Assembly (NCBI GenBank): GCA_947579605.1
Contig: OX388311.1
Coordinates: 25,732,951-25,796,950, forward strand
Reading direction: 5' to 3'
Source: Athripsodes cinereus
Taxonomy: Eukaryota; Arthropoda; Insecta; Trichoptera; Leptoceridae
Length of the DNA: 64,000 bases
Within the stretch, counting starts at the first letter, position 1, and each line of letters begins with the position of its first letter. Made by a program: the position numbers and the translations under genes. Positions 12,221 through 23,700 of this stretch are shown in pieces. Under the pieces are notes generated by a model that was not told the DNA's origin, searched no databases, and saw only the letters and a list, made by a program, of their open reading frames with translations.

Positions 12221-12415
12221 CAAGTGTCAATTTTTCTCCTGAATCTGGAGGAAGTGTAAAACCTAAAAGTGCCATTGATGAAATGAGAACGCATGGAACA
12301 ATGAGATTGAAGAAATAATATAAAGTCCTTCTTCTGATTTGTATCGTGAAGGTCACATCCACATAAGGCTCTGGACAACACGCGTACGTTATCGTGTTTT
12401 TCTTTCCAGGCATTC
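12221..12415 (-). CDS. nAChRalpha6: nAChR alpha6-like subunit, loop C and TM1 exon (equivalent of exon 7)
   Basis: A 195-bp exon: two bases completing Gly, 64 codons, then one base of the next Gly codon. It starts [20 protein letters not shown]. The adjacent cysteines in YACC are the loop C hallmark of alpha subunits that contact acetylcholine. [10 protein letters not shown] begins the first membrane helix, continuing [17 protein letters not shown]. The exon closes with [12 protein letters not shown], where the Glu of GEK is the intermediate-ring residue beside TM2, important for cation selectivity in the family. The acceptor is ...ttttttatttcag and the donor is ACTTG before gtgagt. No frameshift or stop is seen. 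The apparent start Met is internal and not an initiation site. Confidence 0.96.
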
Positions 12416-13734
12416 CTGAAATAAAAAAGAGAAAAATACACAATTAGTGGACAATATGATTCTCTTTTATGAGGTTCATCTTTATTTTTATAAATTAATA
12501 TTCATTTCCATACTTCACTCCTGATAGTGCATTGTACAACGACTAGAGTGGAATATACTTCTTATTCCAAATAATTATTCGATCTAACTATAATAACTGA
12601 TGATTTATGTTAATCAATTACTATACTTTTTTATTTTATAAAATGCAACATATTAAAACATAAGCTAATTTAATAAATGTGTTATTGTTAATTTCAATGT
12701 GCATTCGCTTGAAACCTAAGAGTTCGGTTCTTTATTTTCTCAATTATAGGCAGCACATACTAATAAGTGAGTAAATATAGAGGGTAAGTAAAGATAGTGT
12801 CATCTTATGTTTACAAATAATATAAAATAATCAATTAAAATACTATATTTCAACGATCAATATTTCAATTAAATCTATTGCATTTGTACCTAAAGATATT
12901 TTTGATATATAAAATATATATTTATCTATTGTTTTTATTGTATTCTATCAAAAATATGAATGCCAAACTTCCAAAGATATATTTATTTGATCTCCAACTT
13001 ACACATTTACACTTATCAATCTTATTTAATGTTGATTAAATTTAATTGATTCACAATTGAAAGAGGATTTTAAAAATATTGACGTTAATTTATAATAATT
13101 TGTATTTATGTTATTATTCACATCAATCAATATTCAATTCCTTTAACGAATTAAGCGTTTAACTGCTCAATGAATAAAATGTATATTATTACTACGGATT
13201 CCACTCGGATGAATTGAGTAACATGTTGAACGTATTACGAGGCAATGAGTTTTGGCAGCTGTGCCAAAAATTCCACACTATAATAATATTGATGAGTGGC
13301 TTGCTCAGTGTAGGAACGAAATCGTGATAGAATAAGTTTTATGGTCTTGTGTTATGCTGTTGCATTAAACTACCAACAGGTGGCCTTTGTAGGCATAATA
13401 TTATGCTGGATATAAAGACGTTTCCAAAATTTCAGCAACTGCTCTTTTAGAACATGATATTTCAAGCTCACTTCACGGTGAACTAATAAAAAGTTTAATG
13501 TTCTTTTAATTTTTTAATAAAATTTTCAAGAAAATAATAAACGTCTATATATAGTCTAATCATATTTTTACATTCATCAGATTGTAATATTTTGTATTAA
13601 TGTGCACTACAAATTTTCATTAAGCTCGTTTCTTGTATAAAAATGTATCAAACTTTGAATTACGTTAAGTGATAGACATTTCCTCAATGTATACATCTTT
13701 TGTAAAGTATTTATTTAATATAAAGTGTTTAATA

Positions 13735-13830
13735 TAAATAATATAAAAAAAAGTTTAATATAAAAAATAAATAAAAATAATAAAAAAAAAAAAAAATAAT
13801 AAATAAAATAAAATAATTATTTATTGTAAA
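13735..13830. repeat. AT-rich simple sequence
   Basis: Nearly pure A/T with (AAT)n, (AAAT)n and a long A run. Low complexity only. Confidence 0.85.
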
Positions 13831-14496
13831 AAATATATGCCACGTATCTCGTTGATTTAAAAAGTTTTTTTAAAAAAAACTCAGTTTTGCACGTATATCG
13901 CAATAGAGTACAGCTAAGTAATATTTATTTATTTATTCTCAAGGTAAAAACAGTTTCATATTCAACATAGATCACAAAATTCTTCGAAGGAACTAAAACA
14001 AAATAAAGACAAATAAAACCAACACTAATAACATGGAAATACAAAAATATGATAACAGTATCACTAAATGCAATAATTTATTATTAAATAATATCATATA
14101 ATAATAATATTATATAATAATAAACAGTAAAAACAACAAATCAAATAATAAAATAAATTACTCTTCTGTGTGAATTGAGTCAACTTCTTGTTTTTTTTTA
14201 AATGTCTTTGGTTCACTATCACTATTCAGACGATCTGTTAAAGAAACTGTTCTTCAAAATGCTTTTGATGAAATCTCAATTGAGTCACAACTCTGTATGT
14301 AATATAGAAACTTTCTACTCAATTAAACGACTCATTGAACAATGACTTTTGAGAATTACGAGTATTATCCACAAGAGGAATGGCAATCTCGAAAGATTTA
14401 CAACGGGATAATTTTGAAAGTTATCTTGTTTCACAATATTATCAATATCATCTTGTTAACTTTCTTTTCATTAAAAACATAATCATCTATCTATAC

Positions 14497-14650
14497 CTAC
14501 CAGTATTTCCCAAACTATGGGTCGCGACCTAACAGTGTGAGCATTAACAATATTTATGCCCTCTTTTCTCTAAGACAGCCAATGGGTGGGTCTCAATATT
14601 AAAATTTTTCATTAGATGGGTCGAAGCCCAGTTAATTTTGGGAACCACTG
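14497..14650. mobile_element. hAT-type MITE with 8-bp target duplication
   Basis: An 8-bp direct repeat atctatac lies at 14489-14496 and 14651-14658. Between them the left end contains cagtatttcccaaactatgg followed by gtcgcgacc, and the right end is ttttgggaaccactg. The terminal CAGTGGTTCCCAAA-like inverted repeat with 8-bp target duplication is typical of hAT elements. The left end has four extra bases (ctac) before cagt, so that terminus is slightly altered. The insertion sits at the tail of a family X copy. Confidence 0.75.
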
Positions 14651-14655
14651 ATCTA

Positions 14656-14750
14656 TACCACCACGGCATCTTCCACAAGTGAGGTAACTATATATAAAAA
14701 TATAGGTAGTCCTATCTGTGACAATAAATTTAAAATATTAAAGATGTACC
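14656..14750 (-). repeat. family X copy, truncated
   Basis: Starts ataccaccacggcatcttcc beside the hAT MITE and keeps agtcctatctgtgacaataa. The distal half is lost. Confidence 0.5.
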
Positions 14751-15019
14751 TTTTTCAAATTGTCAATAAATATTTTTTTTCAATAAATATAAGATATTAA
14801 CGATATACCTTTTTCAAGTTGTCCTGGATCTGGGTGTTACATGTATAATATGTGTGTATCGTTGCGTTAGAACACATAAACAAGATTTATCTAAGTTTGG
14901 GACTAGCTCGATATGTGTGTTACGTGTGTGTCTACGTATGTTATGTTTGGTTTGAAGCATACCAAACTAGTCACCAAATTGAAAATATTAAATAACTTAC
15001 TTATTCTTATTCTATGTGA

Positions 15020-15365
15020 CTCAAAAGAAGTAAGAAAGAGCGACGCTACAAATAAGACTCTGATCGCATAATAAACAGTATAATACGTGGAAGATCCGGA
15101 GCTATGGATGTCGTTGAAAGAGTGGCACAGTTCAAGTGGTCATGGGTGGGACATGTTGCTTGACTCTAAGATCAAAGATGAACAAAGAGCGAAATGTAGT
15201 GGATAGCTCGTGAGGATAAAAGAAGTAGAGGAAGACCTCCCAAACAATGGTCTGACAACATGAAAAGACTCGCTCATGACTGATTGCAGAAAGAGACAGA
15301 GATGCTTGGAGACATATGGTGGAGGCTTATGTTCAGCGGAGGATAGGAATAGCTGTATAAATAAG
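15020..15365 (+). mobile_element. LINE 3' end (MDVVERVAQ...WSWVGHVA type)
   Basis: Frames on the plus strand give IIRGRSGAMDVVERVAQFKW, SWVGHVA, then RSRGRPPKQWSDNMKRLAHD and RDAWRHMVEAYVQRRIG. This is the end of an insect RT-type LINE, related to but distinct from families Y and Z. Two frame breaks and internal stops. Confidence 0.75.
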
Positions 15366-17785
15366 TAGGTATTTGTAACGCTTTAAGAATATCTGCATTT
15401 TGCAGAAAACTCGAGAACTTTCAGAAAAGAGGGTTGTGAAGTGTAATATTTAAATATCCTCAATTTTATTACATATTTTCAAGATGCTTAGATATGGATA
15501 TATGGATGAATGAAATATCTAGATCATTGATCAGGTCTTAAAAATAAGGAAGAAGGTAATGAAGGATTCAGGATAAGATATTTTATATCTTTCATAGGTA
15601 TAGTATTATAACCGGAAACTAGCACATAGTTACAATTACTATAGATCAGGGCAAGATATTTCATGGTACTATTTATAAAAATGTATTTGCAAAGAAACGT
15701 ATATATATTAGAAAAAAATAAGTTTAATATTGACAAAAATAGAACTTTGATTTGAAAATGTTTGATTCTTAACTATCAACTATAGTTTTATTACTATTTC
15801 GCGACAAGAACGTACACAAAATTTTTTTGCTCTACATCCAGTATATTTTGGGTCTGGCTTATATTACAGAGGTTGTTTGCCCACATTGATTCCATTTTCA
15901 TTTTTTTACACATAATTTATGTACTTTATTTTTCTCTGTAATAGGTTATAAAAATATTTTTATGAAAGACGTATAAACTTGAATCAAAGTTAAAATAAAA
16001 AATATTTTTTAATAATCTCTTAGTCATTATTATGATGCTTCATCATTCAGTCATTATACTTGTAGATACTGTTTGCATTTGTCATAAATCAAACAAAAGA
16101 CGACGGAAACAAAAGGAAGTTGAAGGAAACAAAAAACAAAAGAAGAAAAATTTGGAACTTACTGTTTATTTTAAGAAAATTTTGAATAGAGCAAGTACCT
16201 AATGTAATTCTTCCAGATGTTTGCCTACTTTCTATTATTATTTTTTTTATGAAATTTGATAGGTTGTTATTTATCTTGTTTATATTTGACTGGATTAAAC
16301 CAATATAACGCTTAGTTCTTGGATAGTTTTAGTGATCGCTTTTGGTATCCATGAATAACGTTCACCATTCAACCATTATTGCTGACACGATACAAAGTCC
16401 ACCAATCGAGAAAAATTTAAGGTATCAAGATCTCCTCAAGAATGTCTGAATTTTCGATATCAGGCCTACGGTCGACCTAAATAAAAAAGAACAACTTTAT
16501 ATTTCACAGACGCAGAAAACAGTCAGACACCTCGATTGGAGAACCATGTTTACGCAATGCAGGATTGTGCAAAGTCTAATCGGAAAGTGTGAGGAAGGCG
16601 TCTCAATACTTACGAATTGGTCCATTTTCATTAAGAATCACGTCAAATCGTGTTAACAAGGTTCTTCAATCGGTATGTCTGACCAGTGATATGTTACAAC
16701 TAGATTCGCAATGTCATACAAATATTCTCTAAAAATGTGTACCCACCCGTCGAGGTACAATACCTGAGTAATAGGTATATATTCATCTCTTTTCTTTTGT
16801 ATATATTCATCTCTATCTACCGGCCTTTGTCGTCTGTAATAATCCCCATTCTCATATTGTCTATCTCTTGTTATCTACAAACAATTTATATGTGTGTCGC
16901 TTTTTTTTCAAACTAAAAATTGCGGCACCAAGGACCGCAAAGAGATTTTATTGATGGTACATGTTTGAGATTCATATTGCAAATCTAGGTATTACATATC
17001 ACTGTGTCTGACTAATTTTGTTATGTGCGAAATATAATGCTTTTTTATAATTTTTAATTTAGGAAAACCGAAGGTTGATATTGAAATCCATGCACTCTTA
17101 AGGTTGTTTGTTGAGATCCTGTTGCCAAAACCACAGATTTAAATTATTTATCAACATAGTAAATAAAATGGAAAAAAGTGTACATTAAAATCATAGCCTA
17201 AAGGCAAACTTATCCGTTACTTGTTTTTTTTTCCATTTTAAGCAGATTGGAATAAATTAAAAACTGTTCAATGTAATCCTGTCACCGAGCTTCTACTTTA
17301 TATAAGAAAAAACACTGGTCTTTTAATGGAAAGGTGGGTGGAAAAAGGAACGAAGAAAGAAAAAAAAAACAAGTCTGCATTGTGTAAGATATCCTTGTTA
17401 CGAACTTGTGACGAAAGTTTTATTTTTATGTGACGTTATTACAGCCCTTTGGGATAAAAGAAAGTACAAAAAATATAAATCCAGGCTAATTTCAAGTGTT
17501 TCTAATTAACCCACGGAACCCAATTTACCTTTCCGTTTACAGGTGAGCTTTTCAGGTATAAAAACTCGAGAGTTGCCTTGTTAGTTATAGTATGTACATA
17601 CTAAATATAAACATATAACTACGTACATTGTGTACATAGTTGTTAACAGTACCTAGTAATGAAACAAATAGTGGCTTAGCTGAATACCGGATGCCTATAT
17701 ACTGACAGCAGATCTTAAACCGGATTCTCGGATATCTGTAGTAAGCCTTGGAGCACCCGGCTAAAAATTGGTCTCTTACTCTTGT

Positions 17786-17931
17786 CCGTAAGTTTTTGAG
17801 TATTCTGTAAAAGGCAGGTGTTAAAAAAAAAAGATATTTTACATCTCAAAACTTAGCGATGAGGTGTGCCAACCATCCTGAATATCTTAATTTTTGCTGC
17901 ACGGAGAGGACGGTTTGCATGTTTATTACAT
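17786..17931 (+). repeat. family X copy, inverted
   Basis: Plus strand: tctgtaaaaggcaggtgtta, gcgatgaggtgtgccaacca, cctgaatatcttaattttt and cacggagaggacggtttgca. It ends before the 26-bp repeat array. Confidence 0.7.
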
Positions 17932-17948
17932 TGTTTGTTTGTTACAAA

Positions 17949-18050
17949 ACTTTGACATGTAATGTCTTTGTCAAACTTTGACATGTAATGTCTTTGTCAA
18001 ACTTTGACATGTAATGTCTTTGTCAAACTTTGACAAAGACATTACATGTC
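17949..18050. repeat. three direct 26-bp repeats plus one inverted copy
   Basis: The 26-bp unit starting actttgacatgtaatgtctt is repeated perfectly at 17949-17974, 17975-18000 and 18001-18026. A perfect 21-bp reverse complement, ttgacaaagacattacatgt plus c, lies at 18030-18050. Each unit is itself partly palindromic (ttgac...gtcaa). The array directly follows a family X copy. Confidence 0.95.
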
Positions 18051-18931
18051 GAAACTCGAGTCACTTGATATAAAGTACATTTAAAACCATTAATAATATA
18101 TTATTTATTTGTATATTATGGAGTTTTACGAAAAAAATACCAAAAAAATTCAATAAACTGGACTGTTAAATAGTTTATATTTTGTGCAATAAAGAATTTT
18201 GTTATTAAAATTTTATTTACGAAAAAAATATCGTAACATGAAGTCGGATACCGGATATTTAACATATAAACATTTATTCCCTAGTTTTAACACAACAGTA
18301 GGTACTTGACACATGGTTGAAATAGAATGTCGAAATAAAGCTTTACGTAGCTACCAGCTACAAACCATTGTGCTTTCCACATGAAGGCATGCGCGTAATT
18401 AAGATGACAAAGTGCCAGTTTATATTAAAATATAATATCAAAATTCACGCAGTGATTGATGCTAAACTCAGACCCTTATTTAATTATGATCATTCATAAC
18501 TGTACCGTGTATATTGTTGTATGTAAAATGATGAAGATATTATTCAAATGAAGACCTTTTTGCTCCCAACCAACATTTGAGGCGTTCAAAAGCATAGTAG
18601 ATAAATTACACAATCTGGAATATTTGGAGATGTAAATCAACGGATTATACTGCAATTTTAGAACACAATACAAGAGCCATATGCGGATCAAATTTAGAAC
18701 TTAGAGCTACATTTGTTTTGGCGCCAAATAAACCAATGTCTATAGAGTTTGAATCTACCATAGCTTATTTTTGTAAAAAAATGGACTTGATTTTCTATGG
18801 TTCTGAACGACTCATTTGTCATTTCACTATGGCGCAAAAAGTTTACGACGAATATTTTTTCCAGTTTAATGTAAAAACATTTATAAACCACGTGAATGAG
18901 TATAATTATTGTCAATGCAAAATACTCAAAG

Positions 18932-19064
18932 ATAATAATAATAATAAAAAACTTTACTGCACAAAAAATCAACATATGAAAATATTCATTTTAACTACAC
19001 AAATAAATTTTGTGCAATGGGCGAGCTTATCGCAGAAGCGCGATATCTTCCAACTAACCCAAAG
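18932..19064 (-). repeat. family C short interspersed element
   Basis: On the minus strand the unit starts ggttagttggaagatatcgc, passes gcccattgcacaaaatttat, and ends with a polyadenylation-like region and an (ATT)n tail at 18933-18947. The translated start of the other copies (SWKISR.CDKLAHC) may derive from a LINE end. Two further copies of the same length lie at 25811-25957 and 26446-26597. Confidence 0.7.
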
Positions 19065-19431
19065 ATCTTTAACGCAATTCTGAAAATTTCCAGATCTCGG
19101 TTGATGTTATCTAATAATCTTTTTCATGGTCTGCCTAACGGCTCCTGCCCTCGGGTATAGTATTTTATACGTAGTTGTATTTCCATTATTAGACTCATGT
19201 CACCCAAGACATAAATCGATATTAGTATTTAATTTATATTCAGTCAATTAGAATTTATTCAATTCTTAATAGTAAACACAGTAATTGTAGCAATAATTAA
19301 TCTAGACAAAAAAAATCCCTTATAATATAACTACAATATAAAAATTCAAAAGAACTATCACAGTTTAAACAATATAATTATATATCACACCCAAAAACTA
19401 TATTTCATCATTTTATTTCAACTATAATATA

Positions 19432-20690
19432 GACGCTCCCTACGTATATGTGCGTAAGTGCACAAACCTAAATTTTACACCAGAGCGATTTAAAGTTTCT
19501 ATGTAGTTTTTTTGACATAACTTTTTTTCTATTCGACATATTTACTTGAAAATCGGCAGCTATTATTCAATTAATGTGTGTAATAATACTGCGTATTTAA
19601 TTTCTTAACAAATGCAATATTTTTATAAATTTAGCACTTACTGACATATACGTCGGAAACAAAACAACATCTACCAGCTTAACTACCACTTGAGTTGTTA
19701 TATGCCGGGATAATACTATTGTGTTTTTAAGGCATATATTGACATGATTTATAACTATTTACTTAAAATATTTATATTTATTGACAATACGAACTTATTT
19801 TATAATAAACCAAGAATGGTTGTTATTTCTGGACTCAGAATTAACGTAGTTTCTTCCTTGTTAGTATTTTCATAAACCTTTATTTGGTCCGACGTATATG
19901 TGAGTAAGTGTCATACACTAGCAATTTAGTGAATATGTATGTGCAGATATCTTAAAGAAAAGAAATGTTATTTGTAATAATAATATCAAATAGGTACTCA
20001 TATTTAATTTGTACTTTTCGTGGGCATTGTGCACTTGTGTAATAATACTGTATTACTAGTTATCTTCCTTTGTTTTGTGTATGAAATTGGATTTTGTTTT
20101 AAAACAGAGTAATATTTAGCAGATTCTTTCACTAAGTAAAATTAGATCAAAATAATGAAACATTTTTTCAAACATGGATAAAAGTACAATGTTTTATTAA
20201 TAACAAGACTTCTAGAAAAATAATAATTTCGTCTTATCAATCAGTGAAAATAAATACCTTTCAATATATATGTATACTATACCAATATTATTTTGTCTGT
20301 TGCAATAACATTGGCATTATTTATGATGAAATACTTATTGTAATTACGGTTAGAGGAATTAAGGTACATTCATCTTTATATTTTATGTATGTAAATCATA
20401 CAATATATTTAATATTTTATGTATGTATGGTTCATGCGCTGGTTTACACCAAACAATGCATCAGGATGTCCGACGTATATCGACTTAAAGTCACTTACTC
20501 AGATATACGCCGGCGTCTTTTAACTATTTGGTGCACTTACGCACATATACGTTTCAAAAAAGGGTCAAATATCCAAAATTTTGACCCAATTATTTCATCA
20601 ATGAAAATATACGATATTTTAAGATACTTAGTGTAAAAAAAAGCGATTTTGTCAAAAATGTCACTTACGCACATATACGTAGGGACCGTC
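19432..20690. mobile_element. orphan TIR element with seven subterminal motif copies
   Basis: Ends are 29-bp inverted repeats matching at 28 positions (19432-19460 and 20662-20690), beginning GACG(C/G)TCCC. The inner 20 bases are tacgtatatgtgcgtaagtg. The same motif, allowing changes, recurs inside: reverse at 19635-19656, forward at 19889-19910, forward and reverse back to back at 20470-20513, and reverse at 20534-20552. Including the ends there are seven copies. Such repeated subterminal sites are known as transposase binding arrays in several DNA transposon superfamilies. No transposase is encoded; the 130-codon frame at 20244-20636 is made partly from the repeats and resembles nothing I know. 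I could not find a target site duplication, so the superfamily is unassigned. Confidence 0.8.
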
Positions 20691-20691
20691 G

Positions 20692-20905
20692 ATATCATCA
20701 CTGCATATACCTGCTGCATGTAATAATGCAAGCTCTCCTCTCCATATCAACAAAAAAATAATAGATGCAACGTTTTCAATAATTTCGTTTACCTTCAAGC
20801 AGCTAAGCATAAACTAGTCGCATTAAAGAACAAACGTTCTATGGTAAAAACTTATGACAAATAAAAATTAAGACATTCAGGATGTGTGGCACTTCTTAGC
20901 GCCGC
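20692..20905 (-). repeat. family X copy, fragmented, abutting the TIR element
   Basis: Pieces ctgctgcatgtaataatgca (20708-), ctctcctctccatatcaaca (20730-) and gacattcaggatgtgtggca (20871-) are in family order with an extra ~100 bp inside. The start touches the right end of the element at 19432-20690. Confidence 0.5.
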
Positions 20906-21309
20906 GCCGTATCGAGACATACTCAATATTATGGAGTTTGTGTATTAATGTCTTGAACGAGAAAATTTTATTTTTTTATTTTTGACGAGAAAATCCACAA
21001 AGCCCTTTTACTTTTTAATACTTTTTATTTCTATTATGTAAACACACCATCTTCATGTTTAAGTGATTTACATTTTGTGTTATTATAAAATCATCAGCAT
21101 TATATTATACAACCTGCTGAAATGGTATATCAAAAAAAATATAATCAGATATTCTTTTCTATCCTATCAACGAGACAATTTCCCTCATTTAAACTAGCAT
21201 TAGCATCTCTCACACCCTTCTAATGATCATGTAATAGCATCATATTCATTTTGGAATTAAACCACAGAAAGGAGTAGATATTATAAAAGCTTAGCTCCAA
21301 CTTATTTTT

Positions 21310-21509
21310 NNNNNNNNNNNNNNNNNNNNNNNNNNNNNNNNNNNNNNNNNNNNNNNNNNNNNNNNNNNNNNNNNNNNNNNNNNNNNNNNNNNNNNNNNNN
21401 NNNNNNNNNNNNNNNNNNNNNNNNNNNNNNNNNNNNNNNNNNNNNNNNNNNNNNNNNNNNNNNNNNNNNNNNNNNNNNNNNNNNNNNNNNNNNNNNNNNN
21501 NNNNNNNNN
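21310..21509. other. assembly gap, exactly 200 N
   Basis: All 200 positions are N. The round length suggests a placeholder rather than a measured size. Both sides lie close to AAT-type simple repeats, a common cause of gaps. Frames that read across it are not interpretable. Confidence 0.99.
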
Positions 21510-21511
21510 CA

Positions 21512-21834
21512 GCACTGGAAGCAATAGAAATTAATAAAAATAATAACTCGACTAAAACAGCTATTAATAATAATAATCTTCCGAATTCATCTCCCTTACT
21601 ACAACTATTCCCCATCTCATATTCCAAGAACTCCACGCCTGAAACCAACACGACCCCGCCTACCCCTACACCCTCACTGTAAACCCTAACGAACTTTTGT
21701 ATTTGTTTTGTTTTAATTCAGTATAGATCAGCACCTGATGATGCGAACTCGGAGTCCGCGAAACCGGTCGTGCGTTAGTCTTACTCAAGAGTAACACGAA
21801 ACAAAAATAATAAATATTTATTTTATTTTATTTG
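21512..21834 (+). mobile_element. possible retroelement 3' end next to the gap
   Basis: From the gap edge a plus-strand frame of 56 codons stays open to a stop at 21680-21682: ALEAIEINKNNNSTKTA, SSPLLQLFPISYSKNS and PETNTTPPTPTPSL. The frame is rich in Asn, Thr, Pro and Ser and could be the end of a longer ORF hidden in the gap. About 50 bp later comes a GC-rich segment (21730-21778, cctgatgatgcgaactcgga then ccgcgaaaccggtcgtgcg) of a kind often seen near the 3' ends of retroelements, then an AT-rich tail (21806-21834). The family is not recognised. Confidence 0.35.
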
Positions 21835-22544
21835 ATAATTTAAAATGAAGTGTTACAAAGTAAATGCCGATACAATTAATGAAATATTTTGATTTCCAAT
21901 ATTTTTAATTATTCACAGAATTCAGTTCGTTTTATTAACTCATGTTTAATAAAGTAAATCATTCAAAATTCAAAATAGGTACCTATAGAAAATAGGTAGA
22001 TTACATAGACGTAGTTTGTAGAATGTCACTTAAAGTGGAATTGAACTTGACGAATTACCGATCAAACAGTTACAGACATCTGTCATTAATATTAAAGTTT
22101 TGAGTTGTTGGATATTAGTTTAAAGTGCAGAACGATACTCTCGAAACATAAAAATAAGTTTACTGAATTTGAATCAATTGACTATTCTGAATATTCATAC
22201 CCGTAAAACCTTGATTTTTTTAATCAACTAAATTTCACTTCACTGTGATGTTTCTGAAACAAAGTTCCTAATATTTACCTTAGTTTTTGAATAGACATCT
22301 TTCCTGTAAAAAAATATTGCGCATAATGTATTTAACATTCTAAATTCAGGGATTATTTTTTTTATTTGATTTATTGGACAGTATTCAAACAAACATGTAA
22401 TGAAAATGTACCAAACTAAACATAAGCCCGTACTAAGGCAGACTGATTAATATATCACTTATCTTAAAAAAACTTATTTCTCATAGAACAGAGAAAATGG
22501 CTTACATTTTAATTCCATGGAGTTGGCCCATTGATAATCTTAAT

Positions 22545-22682
22545 TGTAAGAGATCCTAGATCTAGAGGAGCTCAATGTTAAAGACGACTGGCAGTCCATT
22601 GCTCAGGATAGAAAGGCTTGGAGATCTATTGTTTCGGAGGCAGTTCGGGCTGTTCGCCCATCGGAAGTAAGTAAGTAAGAGA
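22545..22682 (+). mobile_element. LINE 3' end with (GTAA)n tail
   Basis: A short GC-richer block reads DLEELNVKDDWQSIAQDRKA then WRSIVSEAVRAVRPSEVSK, the extreme C-terminus of an endonuclease/RT LINE (W...AQDR..WR..V). It closes with gtaagtaagtaaga, the same kind of tail as the LINE at 36184-37360. Confidence 0.7.
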
Positions 22683-23221
22683 ACCTTTAATAGTATAGTT
22701 ATGAAGAAAATATAACTAAAACTTTCAGTGAATTGAAAACGCTCTTGGCAATTATTTATATAGGTATAAATATTACAACGTTCAAATTGCTTATACCACA
22801 GATATCGTTAAGTAGAGTGCAATCTTTCTTGTACACAAATAACACAAACTATATTTTTGTTTTCCATTACATATGTATGTACATAACAAAAGCATTTATC
22901 ACTCCTTAGTAGAGGATTATGTGAAAGAAGTATATTAAAGTGTAGTATCTCCATGAAACAGCTGAGTCTCCCAGTACAAACATAATGGAACCATACTGAA
23001 TAATATTTTTTAATATGAACAAGCAGAGACAGTAGCGTTATGAATTTATGCAACACGCCGCCAGATAGTGTTTTGCTTTGGTAAAGTTTATTTTTTAGTT
23101 GTTTGTTGTTGTTACCGCATAGATTTAAAGAATGTTAATATATTGTTAATATTCATTTAAAAGACTTGTAGCATGGAAGCTCTTGAAAGAAATATTCAAC
23201 AATTTTTTGTCGGTATGTTCT

Positions 23222-23362
23222 TTTTTTTATAAAAAAGAGGTATCTTGGTTTTTGTTATAAACCCAAATACAACCTTAAATATACACCTTTCACAGTAAAC
23301 TAAAAACTTCTGTCGTGAAAGAGGAGTTTGTCGGCACCTGGGATCGACACCGCGAACCTCGA
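23222..23362 (-). mobile_element. tRNA-derived SINE, subfamily a, 5'-truncated
   Basis: Shares the body and 3' end of 34985-35140, from a damaged B box (ggtgtcgatccc near 23344-23355) to the gggtttataacaaaaacc end. The A-box half is missing; a (TTTA)n run follows at 23367-23384. Confidence 0.65.
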
Positions 23363-23514
23363 AAATATTTATTTATTTATTCTTTTTGCGCATCATCATT
23401 ATAGAACAGTGTTAAAAAAACAATATGAAACTCAAAATACAAGAACGATATGTAGTAGTGAGATTATCACTTTGTAGTGATTTCTTCCATCTAATCACGT
23501 CAAATTCTTTCACG

Positions 23515-23700
23515 AGAAGGGTAGGCTTTTTGCTAACTGTTTCATGTAATCATATCTTATATACAAATATTCAAATCTACGTGGCAATGAAAAAAGGCAT
23601 TCATAATAAAAATCATACCCAATTTCTGAGCTGAAGATGTCGAATGTCTTTTTCGTGATCTTAAAAATCATACAGGACAAACGAAAACTTAGACATAATT
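23515..23700 (-). repeat. possible family X copy, badly decayed
   Basis: agaagggtaggctttttgct, gcattcat and gagctgaagatgtcgaatgt match the family order only loosely. Confidence 0.3.

Noticed and set aside
17949..18050. CRISPR-like array
   Set aside because: The units are directly contiguous without spacers and the genome is eukaryotic.
18718..19083. 121-codon protein gene
   Set aside because: Its second half is the antisense of a family C repeat; the first half has no similarity to known proteins.
20244..20636. 130-codon protein gene
   Set aside because: The frame lies in the TIR element, is built partly from the repeated motif, and has an AT-driven composition without any recognisable domain.
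21220..21651. 143-codon minus-strand frame across the gap
   Set aside because: Most of the frame is N; the readable ends have no recognisable domain.
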